Below are positions 11,821 through 23,075 of a stretch of DNA of 64,000 bases, one piece after another. The translations under genes and the position numbers were made by a program. A model generated the notes under the pieces. It worked only from the letters and a program-made list of their open reading frames with translations. It made no database searches and was not told the origin of the DNA. The number at the start of each line of letters is the position of its first letter. The first letter of the stretch is position 1. Source of the DNA: Haliotis asinina (taxonomy: Eukaryota; Mollusca; Gastropoda; Lepetellida; Haliotidae); the NCBI RefSeq assembly GCF_037392515.1, contig NC_090283.1, positions 16,811,001 through 16,875,000 of the forward strand. Reading direction: 5' to 3'.

Positions 11821-13268
11821 ATGACGCAGATACTTTTATGCATCCTGGTCTCCCTCCTCACAACACAGGGAGCTTCTGGACAGCAAGTTAACACCACGCA
11901 TGGCACAATTGTGGGTCTTAGATCTACCGTCCTTGGCAAGACCGTCGACACATATTATGGTATTCCATATGCCAAGCCGCCCATAGGTGATCTGAGGTTC
12001 AAGCACCCACAGCCATTGGACCCCTGGGGATCGAAGGACGCACGTTCAATGAAACCGTCTTGCTATCAACCAATTGAAATTGCTGACGGAATGCCATGGA
12101 GATCATTTCCCCCCAACTTCAGTGAGGACTGTCTCTACATCAATGCATGGGCACCAGCCAATGTTCCAGCAGGTACAAAACTTACAACCATGGTATGGAT
12201 CTATGGTGGAGCGTTTCTGACCGGATCCATCAACATGGCTTTGTACAATGGACAATACCTTGCCGCTGAGAAAAACGTCATCGTAATGGCTATGAACTAT
12301 CGTGTAGGAGCTCATGGATTTCTATATCTTGGGCCTGACACGTTTCCTGGCAACCAAGGACTTATGGACCAGGCTCTTGCCCTGCAGTGGATTCACAGCA
12401 ATGTTGAAAGATTCGGTGGGGACTCAAGCATGATCACCTTGTTTGGAGAAAGTGCAGGTGCAGCTTCGGTTGGTCTTCATTTGTTATCCCCAGTCTCGCG
12501 TAATTTCTTCACGCGAGCCATTCTTCAAAGTGCGGTTCCGAATGCATTTTGGACATCCAGTACACCTTCGAAGGCTATTGGCAACACTAGAAGTCTCGCA
12601 AAGCTGTGGAACTGTAACGCTAAATCCGATGCTGACATTTTCCAATGCATCCGAGATATACCGCCAGAAACGATAATAAACAACCAGGGCCTCCTACAGT
12701 TCCGTCCTGTCGTGGATGGTCATTTCTTACCAGATTCTCCAGCATCACTCGTTGAAAAAGGGCAAATTAAGCAAGCGGAAATCCTTCTGGGAGTGAACAA
12801 AAATGAAGGCACCGAATTCCTCCTGGACCTATTTCCTTCAATGTTTTCAGCATCTACAGCTCAAGTTAATATCAGCAGAGCACAGTTCCAGGAGATTGTA
12901 ACAGCCGTTACTATGGAAGGGCCACCTGCTGTTGTCCAAGCTGTTATAGCTCAGTATGCCGATATTCACGTCCCTTCTCTACATCCAAACTACGCCGAGA
13001 CTGCTGACAACGCCTTTGGAGACGGTTACTTCAAATGTCCAGCTACCAATTTAGCTGCTTCGCATTCAGCAAATAACAGCGTTTACTTGTATTCCTTTGA
13101 GCACATGATCCCATCGTTACCAGTACCACAATGGATGGGAGTTCCTCATTCGTACGAGATAGAATCAGTGTTTGGGCATCCACTCGGGGATGCCTTTACT
13201 TCGACAGATGTGGATAAGTCGATAAGCCGGAACATGATGACTTACTGGGTGAATTTTGCGAAGACTGG
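11821..13268 (+). CDS. Cholinesterase-like type-B carboxylesterase, exon 1 (residues 1-482)
   Basis: First and main coding exon of a three-exon gene (11821-13268, 13653-13840, 15145-15251; 580 aa). The protein should be a secreted alpha/beta-hydrolase of the cholinesterase/carboxylesterase family, hydrolysing choline or related esters. Residues 1-20 form a signal peptide (hydrophobic ILLCILVSLL, cut near ASG-QQ). The nucleophile is Ser211 in FGESAG, the acid Glu329 in NKNEG and the base His443 in GVPHSYEIE. Trp93 in GMPW aligns with the choline-binding Trp of acetylcholinesterases. Cys81-Cys104 and Cys265-Cys276 match family disulfides; Cys406 should pair with Cys524 in exon 2. Sequons are at Asn24, 99, 350 and 418. 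The oxyanion loop reads YGGAF, so the third Gly of the usual GGG is Ala131. The acyl pocket keeps one of two Phe (LQFRPV). The exon ends in NFAKTG with donor gtaagt at 13269. True acetylcholinesterase activity is not certain. Confidence 0.93.
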
Positions 13269-13451
13269 GTAAGTACCTTATATTGTAGATATGAAAGAAA
13301 TCGTGATGTATAATTGAGTGAGTGTCGTCATGTATGCTAAGGGATATGGTGCGCTGGATTGCCTTATAAGGTTGCCAAGAGGTAATAAGGTCGAGCGCTT
13401 TTATAACGCATCCCTTAACTACACATTCTCTGTGAAATTGTAATGTGGGTG

Positions 13452-13549
13452 TTACGGGCAGTATATGTCTCATATCCCATCAGTAACAATCATCGTGCTT
13501 TTACGGGCAGTATACGCCTCATATCACATCAGTAACAATCTTGTATCAG
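13452..13549. repeat. 49-bp direct duplication in intron 1
   Basis: Two copies, period 49, each beginning ttacgggcagtata and containing catcagtaacaatc, lie within intron 1 (13269-13652). Confidence 0.8.
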
Positions 13550-13652
13550 CTTTTACTATCTCATCGGGACCACATAGGTCCAGTAGCTGTTTCTCAGTTG
13601 CACAGTCTCACTTTGTGATGTAAGTGTAGTGTAGTGAAACCATTTTTTTCAG

Positions 13653-13840
13653 AAACCCCAACCTCCCTGAAACAACAAACTACCAATGGCCGACCTACAA
13701 CTGGATGGATGAGCGTTTCTTGGTCTTCTCATCGTCCGGACTTTCCACGAAGCAGGGCATGAGAAAGCCGCAGTGTGTATTCTGGAACACTCTCGTGCCA
13801 CTGATCATGAAGAGCGAGGACCCCGCTACAGGTTCGGGCA
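13653..13840 (+). CDS. Cholinesterase-like gene, exon 2 (residues 483-545)
   Basis: The acceptor tttttttcag ends at 13652 and the donor gtaagt starts at 13841. Joined to exon 1 the frame reads GNPNLPETTN.., with family-typical QWPTYN, then KPQCVFWNTL, whose Cys524 completes the third conserved intrachain disulfide. The intron position after FAKTG is one used in animal cholinesterase genes (recalled, not checked). The exon ends at SEDPATGSG, where vertebrate genes attach alternative C-terminal exons. It starts in phase 2 and ends in phase 1. Confidence 0.88.
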
Positions 13841-13953
13841 GTAAGTCTCATTTATCTTCTAAAACAGACTGCCAGAGCGGACATCGCTTGTGTGAGATCA
13901 AACGATGTCTACACTGATATCGCGGCAACTGAATTGTCGAAACATCACTTAAT

Positions 13954-14003
13954 GACCTCACATTGCTTTGATATCACAGACCTCACATTGCTTTGATATC
14001 ACA
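13954..14003. repeat. 25-bp direct duplication in intron 2
   Basis: Two tandem copies of a 25-bp unit (gacctcacattgctttgata plus tcaca). Confidence 0.85.
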
Positions 14004-14964
14004 GATGACAAAGCTATTTACTTTGCAAAGCTGATGCTATAATTACAATGTTATGATGTCATTAGCTAATGACGTCACAATGCTATGGCGTAACTGAAAG
14101 CACTGCTCAAGAGGTATATTGACAGTTTGGTGTTCAAACAAATTCAGTCTTTTACTGATAACAGCTGAAAAATGATTTTGATGATAACGAGTCTTCTGAA
14201 ATCAAACTAATCAACTCGTGTGGACATATTTGATATCAGAGGACACTTGGCGGAGACACGTCTATATTTTGTGTGTGCCATAGACTTATGTGATGCTCAG
14301 GGAGTCAGACTGCTAAACCATATAGACGCATTGTTCACTTGACGAAATGGCGTTGATCCTATTGAAGAATATCAGTGCTATTGTTTAAGAAAATAATATG
14401 ATCTAAGTTGCTGCAATCTTGATCTCGGACTTTGTGTACTCCTCCGATAAGTGAAAACTGCCACCACTCCCGTTGCTGATAGGTATGAATACACAAAGCA
14501 GTTTAGAAAGTGGTCAAATGCAGCACATATTGGGATTACACTTTTTTTTTAGACTTTGTGAGTTGTTCTCTCACACTACAGGTGTGTCCCTGATTGGACT
14601 CGACCCAACAAAAGCAACAGAATCTGTACTTAGCTAAGAATGTGTAAACCCAAATAAAACATATGTTAGAAGTGGGTTCCGCATGTCATCGTGAATTTAC
14701 TTATCGTATTTACTTGTTCAATAGAACGTTGGTATTTTCATTTGTGACTCAGTATTTTTGCAAGTTAATGGGGGAAACCAGAACGAGAAAAGCGTTGATA
14801 AAACCTCAATAACGACGAAATCAAGGTTGAAAGTACACAAGTTAACCCCTATCTATAAAGTTAGAAGGTACATATAGCAGAAGCTGAACAATTATAGACA
14901 GACACAAAATGTCAATACTTTGACAGTGGATCATGTACTTTTGCATGTAGATTATGATATCTTT

Positions 14965-15060
14965 GTCAATTCAATTCAATTCTTTATTGCATGAAAGGTC
15001 GTACATGAAAGAGGTACGTGTCAACAGTGAAAAAACTATATCATAAACTCCTGGCTTAAT
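14965..15060 (-). mobile_element. Candidate LINE 3' end with (AATTG)n tail
   Basis: On the minus strand this reads ..catgcaataaagaattgaat.., an AATAAA followed by an AATTG-repeat tail, the usual 3' end of some non-LTR retrotransposons. It lies inside intron 2 of the cholinesterase-like gene. Only the untranslated end is visible, so the element type is a guess. Confidence 0.4.
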
Positions 15061-15144
15061 TAATTGGTGGTTGTGCTCGGTAATGAAATTAAAATGGACT
15101 GCCTGGAAGCCAAACCTAGAACATTTCTGGTTCTTTTGTTTCAG

Positions 15145-15251
15145 CAACAACTGAGAACGTGGTTTACAGGTGTCACACCAATGGAAGCAGGGCGTCATTT
15201 GCTGTGAGCACGTGGCTCATTGCTGTACTTGCAGCATTAGTGGGTGTATAG
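15145..15251 (+). CDS. Cholinesterase-like gene, exon 3: C-terminal GPI-type tail (residues 546-580)
   Basis: The acceptor ttcttttgtttcag ends at 15144 and the frame continues in phase from exon 2 to tag at 15249-15251. The tail has Cys555 (VVYRCH), a small-residue stretch TNGSRAS and a hydrophobic end FAVSTWLIAVLAALVGV. A free Cys upstream of a small-residue site and a terminal hydrophobic run is what GPI-anchored cholinesterase forms have, so I infer a disulfide-linked, GPI-anchored dimer. A simple C-terminal membrane anchor is the alternative. Alternative last exons elsewhere are possible but none was found. Confidence 0.82.
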
Positions 15252-15417
15252 ACATGGAGCGATATACACAATGTATTCACAGAATGATGACAAAATATTC
15301 CCAGAACAGGACCCTCCTCTTACGTAATCATGGGATATTACAGAACTTTGTTTTGTTACATTTTGCTTCTCAGAGAAGGGTTCAATTGAAAACTGTTAAA
15401 TACATACCGAACAACAA

Positions 15418-15423
15418 AATAAA
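15418..15423 (+). terminator. Candidate polyadenylation signal
   Basis: AATAAA about 170 bases after the cholinesterase-like stop codon, followed by a T-rich stretch (cctttttgtcatgtttt). It is the first AATAAA after the stop. Confidence 0.5.
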
Positions 15424-15879
15424 CCTTTTTGTCATGTTTTAAGCAGATTACACAAACATGCACGCTTACCTTTATTTTCGAAACTTGCGTTTCTTTTGCT
15501 GTTCAGTATATACGGCAAGAAGTCTGTGTGTCACAATGTGTCATGTGTTGTCATGAGAAGCTTATACACAATCGATGACTACCTCAAATATATCCGAAAT
15601 TCAAGTGACATGAATTATACTACACGATTCAAAAGAGAACATTGTGACCGCTGCTATTTGATAATAGAATATGTTATATTGTGCTATTTGTGAATAGATG
15701 GACTCGGCTAGACTACATTCATTTTGCACCAACAAAGATACTTTATGCTTGGGTACGTAACCATGGTATGTACACGCGTGTTGCACGTAGACTCTTTAAT
15801 AATAAACAATGTTCTCTGAACAAATATACATTTTACTTACATGTTTATATCTCGTAGATTATTTTCATGTACGTATGTA

Positions 15880-16060
15880 TCCGCACCAGTGCATACATCT
15901 TTTCAACAACGTGGTTCATTTAGGAGCCAACTAAAAACCCATCTTTTCCTAGCCACATACTAGTTTCTCCACTTTGTTTGCACAGGGCCACTGAGCAGCA
16001 CTGTTTGGACATTAGGTGCTTAACAAATAGATTACTATTAATATTATTATTATTACTACT
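15880..16060 (+). pseudogene. LINE 3' end, truncated
   Basis: The + frame reads SFRSQLKTHLFLATY and then a stop (about 15905-15963), the last residues of many non-LTR retrotransposon ORF2 proteins. About 60 bases later comes aatattattattattactac, an (ATT)n tail. Everything upstream in the element is absent or unrecognisable. The fragment at 46800-47120 has the same C-terminal style and tail, so they may be related families. Confidence 0.7.
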
Positions 16061-16369
16061 ACATTCACTTGTATGATTTCTAACACCTATTGTTTGTGTA
16101 CGTCATTTTTAAATATTGGATATTTCTCCAGCCGAACATCCTGTCGTTTCGGATATGTTTCTTCACATACTGCATGTTAGTCTATGACTTAAGGATGTGA
16201 TATGACGATTAAGATTAGGATTTCTAACGTGATCACTAAAAAACTGGTGTCTTGTACAAGGATATTTTAAACTTTATGTATAAGATTGCATATTTTTTTC
16301 TTCTCGTGCTCATTTTTTTTCAAAAGTAGCGAGGGCGGTAGGACTTTATTTTTGATTTTTGATAGAAAA

Positions 16370-16612
16370 AGTGAGGAGGGAAGAACACATTTTTTTTTTC
16401 TCACAGAAATACGACTTGGAAAGTTTAGCACGTGTCAATGAGTTGTAGATTGAGTCACACTCGTTGTTGCAAACTCATTCGTATAGTGGACAAATCGATG
16501 ATCGGGACGCGGCAAAGTCATTTTTTTAAATGGCAATAAAAGTTGTTGCGCGCACAAATAAACGTGAGGCGCCGATGCTCGCGAAATATTTCACATATTT
16601 GCTTTAGCCTAA
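16370..16612. repeat. Dispersed repeat R1, copy B
   Basis: Second copy of the repeat at 710-955, same orientation, with matching gagttgtagatt, tatagtggacaaat, gggacgcgg, aaagttgttgcgcg and gtgaggcgccgatgc blocks. See copy A. Confidence 0.7.
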
Positions 16613-16796
16613 CCAGTGACGGAAATGCTCTCTGCTTCCCACCGAATTATATTCATGCACAAGCAACGCTATTTGACAATTGTTTAAAAGAAAACCTGAA
16701 ATAATGCCAGACTTGGATTTGACAATATATCAGTAGTATGTTCGCGCTGACACATATATATTCATGTATTAAATGTCTTTTGTTTCATATTTTTGT

Positions 16797-16962
16797 GGGG
16801 CGGTGGGGTACCGTGAAAGCGTTGCTCGTCACGCTGAAGTCACGGGTCCTATTCACTACCTGGGTACAATATGTGGAGCCCATTTTTGGTGTCCCCCAAT
16901 GTTATATTGCTGGAATATTCCTAAATGTGGTGTAAAACAAAACTCACACACGTTGGTGTAAA
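16797..16962 (+). mobile_element. SINE type II (tRNA-derived), diverged
   Basis: Starts ggggcggtggggta.., has a decayed box B region, then gtacaatatgtggagcccat, attgctggaatattcctaaa and a gtaaaacaaaactcacacac tail. It is more diverged than the 21402 copy. Confidence 0.75.
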
Positions 16963-19499
16963 ATAAATAATAGCACTCTAGTTTCAGTTTCTGGTTTTCT
17001 TTACGGACAGAATGATCAAACTGTTCCGCTTTCATGTTACATTGGAGAATGGCAGACGCAATATCACCCGAAACGACGTTCGTCGATATTCCTCGATGGA
17101 GGGTTTGGTTCCACAAGGAAGGTTTCACTCATGCCTACATGTAGGTCACATATCTGCTTTATCAATGAAAAATTAGTTTACGATGCCCGGGTGGGTTGAA
17201 AATTAATTCCGAACGGAGACCTGGAATCATCATTGGTTTTGATTCTGACATTGGAGGAACCCGCTGACTTATCAAAGATAAATGTGATGTAACACAGAGG
17301 TGGGCGAAAATTTCTTGCATCTGAAACTCACTGATGGCTCGATGGCCCCGCCTCGGCCGGCGACCATTGAAAAATTAGGTATATGTGATCAAAGCATTTG
17401 TCCACTTCTCCTTTGAATCAATGTGTTCACTGCCGCTTCCTCTTGGAGGAAAGTTTGGCCGCGTCCAGGTCTTCCCCGTTGAAAGTTTGCTAAAGTCCTA
17501 TTCATACGCGGGAAAGTTTTGACTTCAAGCTTTCAAAAACAGACTCATGAGCTTGATATATATTTAACATTCACGACCTTAGTAAAGCTACCAAGACATT
17601 GTCCGCCACTACTCGGATAGTTCCCGTTCGTAGACCGTTAGATATGTGGGGGACATTTCATGATTTCACACAATAATGACCGATGCAATTCCCAGTTGCA
17701 TTTGTCCCATACAATCACACTGACTGTTCTTACATTCAGTCCTCAGGAGTGCAACTGCTGGAGTAGGATATTCTCAATTTTATATGCATGTGGGAATGGC
17801 CTCCTCGCTATTACTATATTACCAGAGTATGACCAGCATACCAGATTGCGATGTGTCATCTGGTTCGCGTGAGTCGGACCGGACGGTTAATATGCTTTCA
17901 CAAACATAATGCTTTCAGTGCTAAGGATTATCTTTCTCACGGCCCTCAAAAGACCAGTTCTAACCCGGGTCTCGTATATTGTAGAGGGGTGTATAAAGGG
18001 AAGGGTTTCGTCTCATACTGTTACTCTATTCCCATTTATTCGGCAGTGGGTCATATGAATATATGACGGTTTCATTGAATGGACGGGTGTTTAATGGTGG
18101 GGATACTTTTGTGTCACCGGCAAATGTTCACCATTGTATGTATCTAGCATTACGACAGGTCACATTAAGTCTCTCTTATCCAAAGCCCGTGCCTCATACT
18201 CTACATAGGTTCAGTTTGTAAAGTGTGTTACTAGTACCCATGCCACCTCGAGAGAAAGGTCAGCTACTCACATTCCAAAGCTGCGCCTAAAGAATACAAT
18301 TTCTGTCAGCTCCAAGATGTATTTACTGATCCACCTGCCTTTCTCGACTGGAGGCCCTTGAAAGAATACAGTCACAGCCATCTATACCTGGTGGTGGGTG
18401 AGCGAGTGAGTTAAATGTAAAATCACTCTGGCGGTATTTCAGTCATATCGTGACTATGAGAGTTGTATAATAAATACAAACTTTAACAATATATATATAT
18501 ATATATATCTTTCCGACGAAGGACACTAAAACATATATGCTATAAACCTACACTTGCATGGAATCATCTAGTCGGTCGTACAGACCCTGAAGCAAATGTG
18601 TCCAAGAAAGCCCATGCAAGTCTAGAGAATGTGACACATAAAGTCTCAGGGCTCCATTTCATTATATTACTGTTTTTTAACTATGAATTCTTTTCAGTAA
18701 AATATGTTCATTTCAGAGACTAGTTGTTAGTCTAGCAATCGTGAAACGATATTTCTACAGGATACAATATAAAAATGAGCTTTAGATCGCCAAAACCTGA
18801 AGGTAGATCACTATTCGTGGGAACAGGGGGAATATACTGCATTTGTTACCTGGGTGCATCCTAGATGGATTAACACCATCCCTTCAGTCGCTTGCGATAT
18901 TGGGGAACTGTAACCAAAATATTCTGCGTTTAGAACCAGTGTTAAATAAAATGGACTTACTATACTTCATCAGGCTATGGTTGTAAGGAGAGACTAAAAT
19001 ATTAACAACGGACAAACTAACATTGCCACGTGAACGAAAAAACACAATTGAGAATGTTTTGTATGTCAAAACCCTCTGCCTCTGGGGAAACGCCATATAA
19101 CTCTGCTGTAGTGACACACACCGAGTCGATGACTCAACAATTCTCCACTATTCAGTTTTGCTTGGATGGCGTGTCGTGTTACACAGTTCTCGTTTCCTTT
19201 CTCACAAACAGTGATCTATATGTGCGACGTTCTTTCTTTCAAGGACTAAGTAGCACATTCACAGCATTAAGTATTTATTTCAAAAGATCCTCGTGAGATT
19301 ACGGCGAGAGAAAACACAGTGATAATTGATAGTGCATGTAGTCTTATGATATCTACAGTATTAATAGCACTTACAAACAGTAAATTGGTCCTCCCAGTTT
19401 TGTATTTTCCTTTTGTTGTGAACATTTAATTATTAACTCCCGTACGCTGCATTAGCATTAAGCTTGTCTAATTCTTAGTGTTATATAGCATGATCGGCT
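16963..19499. other. No recognised gene; SINE scrap and TA repeat
   Basis: A reversed SINE type II tail remnant lies at about 18395-18460 (gtgagcgagtgagtt..). A (TA)n microsatellite occupies 18489-18508. Open frames of 60-90 codons show no recognisable motif. Confidence 0.4.
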
Positions 19500-19640
19500 T
19501 TATCTATTCACCCGTACTCTTCATTTTGTATGCAAATGACTGTTACCTGTCTCTGGAGGACGTATTTCCTGTGAAATTAGCAGATGACGCAGTTGTTGCC
19601 CAGACAGAGCTGGTGGGTCTGCACTCAAGTGTATCGATAC
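19500..19640 (+). pseudogene. LINE reverse transcriptase fragment
   Basis: The + frame reads SPVLFILYANDC and then KLADDAVVAQ, the RT palm motifs before and at the catalytic A/D-D-D site of non-LTR retrotransposons. The fragment is only about 45 codons and is followed by a stop in the reading frame. It joins directly to the THAP-like block at 19627-20095. Confidence 0.65.
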
Positions 19641-20095
19641 GCTGAGAGCTCTTTATGCGTGTACAAGTGATCTGTTTGATTGGCATTTTAGAAGTATGGA
19701 CTTCCGAAGTATGTCGTAATGGGAAATTAAGATTATTTATGGATAACAACTTCAGGAGTTACAACGGCATAAGCATTCATACTGAAATGTCGCATCATAT
19801 ACAATAGAAGAAGTTGTTATCCTTAAGAAATAGAGATGCTGCGTTTGTAAATACATGCTCTCTCTGCATTTGCGTTCGATCTTATCAACCAATACTGAAA
19901 TGGTGAACTACTGTGCATCTGGAAACTGTCGTTCGTCCAAGTACAAACCACGACTTGGAACTGACAATCTGAGTTTGCACCGGTTTATTCCGATCCAGTC
20001 ATCAGAGGAAAACGGATGCAGTTTTTTTGCACGCCACAAGCATAACAAAATGTCAGGTATGACACCTGCTTGTCTGTGTAATTACATAATGTGAC
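19627..20095 (+). repeat. Dispersed block with THAP-like exon, copy A
   Basis: This block matches 27945-28400. Shared segments include a gatctgtttgat..cattttagaagtatgg stretch, atggataacaactt, aatagaagaa.ttgttat and an open frame starting MVNYCASGNCRSSKY (19900 +). That frame has the MxxxC(x4)C start and the later LSLHRF of a THAP zinc finger, a DNA-binding domain found in P-element transposases and THAP proteins. The distal Cys-x2-His is missing, so it is a partial domain or first exon. In both copies the block follows RT sequence. Confidence 0.6.
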
Positions 20096-20400
20096 TGAGA
20101 CATACCTCAAGTGCACGAGCCATAAATCAATGTAAACTAGTGGGCAAAATAAAGTGAACACCCTTATTAATGATCAATAAATCAAAGCAAAACATACTCA
20201 GCTTTTACGTTTTAATGAAGCATTTAATGAATCCAGCAGATGGGACAATGCACCAACAATATCTATGAGAAACTCATCACAGATGAAGAGCACTGGTAAT
20301 GGACAGATGGTTAGGAATAGCACAGTTCATACATGTAACAAGTCAATCATAGAATATCTCACTCATTACATGTGTTTGGTCACGCATACACACCTAGTAG

Positions 20401-20439
20401 ACACACACACACACACGCACAAACACACACACACACACA
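20401..20439. repeat. CA microsatellite
   Basis: (CA)n interrupted by gcacaaa, inside the Tc1-like element. Confidence 0.9.
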
Positions 20440-21370
20440 AACGTGAGCGCGGAGACATAGCAGCAATACAAGCCCATCGGCTGTCAGCGATGTCGTCAAC
20501 CAACGAATGACGTCCTTCAAAATCCCATTCCACTCGTTCCTCAGAGCGTCTGCAAGTTCTTATCGGTTCACTGTGGGTCGTGGTCGTATTCTCACCTGGC
20601 GATCCCACAAGTCTATGGGGTTTAAGTCGGATGAGAGTTCTGGCCAAGAACTTCGATATTCTGAGCTTTCAAGAAGTTCTGGACCACTTGCGCTGTGTGG
20701 GGCCTTGCGGTATCGTGCTGCAGAAGTGTTCACCGTTGTTGCTGGCGAAGAAATGGTATTGTCACGGGTTGACAAATGTCATCTCTGTGTCTCTGAGCGT
20801 TCACGTTTCCACGCACTACGACCAGTCGTGTACACTGATCCCCGCAAATTCCTCCCCATACTATCCCACTGCACACAGTTCGGCGCTAGTCTTTCTACCT
20901 TACGACGGTATATTCGCATCACTATGGACCTTGTTCAATCAACTTTCGTCTGTAACAAACATTTGCTGCCAAATTCGTTCCAGGCAGCGACGTATAGTCC
21001 TTGCTGACTGTAACCTACGACAACGATGTTCCTGGGTCGATGCCTTTCCATTCAGAGGTCGTCGACCTCTGATACCTGTTATAACTAGATTTCGTAGCAC
21101 GGTATGTTACCACTGTTTCCGTTGCCGTGATGACCCGATTGCGCAGATGATGAGTACGCAGACGGCGGTCTTCCCGCGGGATCGTCACACGTGGTCTGCC
21201 TGGTCGTGGCCAGTCTTGGGAGCTGCCAGTTTGCCTGTAACGCTGGAACAGCCTAATGATGGTACCATGTGTACAGTTCAGGGCCCTTGCAATATGGCTG
21301 TTGTTGGCGCCCATCTACCTCTTACCTCTGGCGCTCTTTCTCTTGGGCTCATAGCCGTGACATTATTTCG
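20440..21370 (-). pseudogene. Tc1-like transposase, frameshifted
   Basis: The minus strand carries an N-terminal helix-turn-helix region (SHIARALNCTHGTIIRLFQR), then RYRQTGSSQD and the GRPRVT linker at 21314-21100. Near the other end it reads DNAP-like HSASGPELLESSEYRSSWPE and SSDLNPIDLWDR, the Tc1 catalytic region preceding the final acidic residue, and then VEWDFEG. The parts are in different frames and stops intervene, so it cannot make a transposase. The WD..DLNPI signature supports Tc1/mariner rather than another superfamily. Confidence 0.75.
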
Positions 21371-21401
21371 GTGTTGTTGGTTTTTTTTGTCAGCTGAGAT
21401 G

Positions 21402-21574
21402 GGGGGCGGTGGGGTAGCCTAATGGTTAAAGCGTTCGCTCGTCACGCCGAAGACCGGGTTCGATTCCCCACATGGGTACTATGTGTGAAGCCCATTTTCT
21501 GGTGTACACCGCCGTGATATTGCTGGAATATTGCTAAAAAGCGGCGTAAAACTAAACTCACTCGCTCACTCACT
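21402..21574 (+). mobile_element. SINE type II, intact, with target-site duplication
   Basis: The 5' part is tRNA-like: box A tagcctaatggttaaagcg, box B gggttcgattccc. The body carries tgtgaagcccattttctggt and ccgccgtgatattgctggaa; the tail is gcggcgtaaaactaaactca plus (CTCA)n. It is flanked by an 11-bp duplication, cagctgagatg, at 21391-21401 and 21575-21585. This is the best type II copy in the window. Confidence 0.92.
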
Positions 21575-22035
21575 CAGCTGAGATGTGTGACCACTAGATC
21601 TTATAATACTTCTCCACAAACATTTAGCATCTCCGAGATGCACGTTTCGCTATTTTTGGCAAATGTGCATGCTTCTTCACAGCCAACATGTTGCGTTTGG
21701 GCGCACGATTAGTCTGTGTGGGAGCGAACCGTTTTGTCCTATCAGGATTTTCCAACTTGGAAAACTCAACCAAAAACTCAACAAAATAAGCGTTCACTTT
21801 CGTTTGTCCATGGGTTTATTCTGTTTATGGGTATATCCCGATAGGTGCTAAGTTCAAAGTACACATGGCCAGTGATTGAAGTTGTGCATATGATATTGTT
21901 CTTAAAATAAATAAAGCAATCAATACAACAGCTGCTTATCACAATCAACATTTTTTTGGTTCCACATGTGTACAGACATGTGTTAACATATTTCAACAAT
22001 TGTTTTTAACAACGACACTTCAACGAAATCTCAAA

Positions 22036-22383
22036 GCTTTAGATGACGACACTGTATTACCTTCCATTGGTGAAAACATTATTTGTTGATTTCGAAGTAA
22101 CCTTTCAAACTGATCCCGAGGTACTTATACTATACAGAATGTCACCTAACTGGGGTGTCTTGTAAACCTTATTTTGTCTTATTTAATTCAATTTGATCTC
22201 CAAGATACACGTTCAAGACCTTAGATGACGATAGTGTTTTTTTTTCAATTTGTGGATACATTATTTGTAGTTTAGGAGTAAATTGTGCCAACATACATTA
22301 TACAGAATTTCACCCAAATTAGATGCTTTGTAAAGCTCATTTTGTCTTATCTAATTCAACCCGATTACCAATGTACCTCACGT
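22036..22383. repeat. Diverged tandem duplication, about 175-bp unit
   Basis: The segment at about 22036-22205 recurs at about 22207-22383. Shared stretches are ttagatgacgata/cactgt, acattatttgt, atacagaat.tcacc and ttttgtcttat.taattcaa. It lies between two Tc1-like copies and could be a duplicated terminal region of the second one. Confidence 0.7.
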
Positions 22384-23075
22384 GACCACCTCCAGCTGCT
22401 AACGCTGCCCGACCCCACCTGGATACAGATCGAATCAGTCGTTGGATGTTTCGTTGTGGAATCTTTCTCCATTCCTCCTGCAGCGTGTGGAACAACTGTT
22501 GAAGATTATGTGGTGGATTACGACGTAATTATCGATGGTAGGATTATCGATCTGATCCGAAAGGTGTTTGGGTTTAGATTCGGGGATCTAGAGGACCAGG
22601 GGAGGGTATTGATGTTGTAGGTAGTCCACGGTGGCACGTGTTGTGTGGGGCCTGGCGGAAGAGCTGCCGTTGACGGTCAACAAGGTGAAGGACGTGCGGA
22701 CGGAGAATCTGGTTGATGTATCGACTGGCCGTCAAATTGCCTTGGACAAGCACATGTTCCGGGCGGTACGGTGGCAGTCACGTAGGTGGGTTATCCGGAT
22801 GTACCAATCTTGGGCAGGTGTGGTAACTCTTGGACTTCCTGATCATTTGTTGATGTCGATCCCACAGAACGCTGAAGATCCTTGCCACGTCACTCTTTGG
22901 CTGGCCAGCTTGCCATCGTCCAATTGCCTGATTTCGATCGGCAGCGTTGGGACGTTGCTTTGCACGTGATAAACAATCATTGTGCCTGATATTCGTGCTG
23001 AATGACATCCACACATGACAATCCTGATTGATAAAGCCGTTCAAAATCATTTTTAGTTGCGTTTGGTCAACCATA
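22384..23075 (-). pseudogene. Tc1-like transposase, copy 2, frameshifted
   Basis: On the minus strand, 23074-22778 gives an N-terminal helix-turn-helix region (DRNQAIGRWQAGQPKSDVAR, then IFSVLWDRHQQMIRKS). Further on, ILRPHV and the C-terminal EEWRKIPQRNIQRLIRSV and GGHVRY are readable near 22520-22390. The middle is frameshifted and part of the catalytic region is deleted. It differs in sequence from copy 1 and looks like a different Tc1 family. Confidence 0.75.

Larger units (their letters stand above)
20138..21812 (-). mobile_element. Tc1-like DNA transposon, copy 1 (contains a SINE)
   Basis: The left end reads gtgggcaaaataaagtgaac (from about 20140). A diverged inverse, gcgttcactttcgtttgtcc, sits near 21790-21810 and may be the right end. 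A transposase pseudogene fills the interior and a SINE type II is inserted at 21402-21574. Boundaries are approximate. Confidence 0.6.

Noticed and set aside
20507..21422. Long + strand open frames of 166 and 280 codons
   Set aside because: They are antisense to the minus-strand Tc1 transposase remnant, which has recognisable domains, and show none themselves.
21402..21480. tRNA gene
   Set aside because: Box A and box B are present, but the sequence is the head of a SINE with the SINE body, tail and target duplication following; the same holds for 55486 and the reversed copy at 60396-60466.
22285..22969. + strand open frames of 111 and 112 codons
   Set aside because: They are antisense to Tc1 copy 2 and have no recognised motif.
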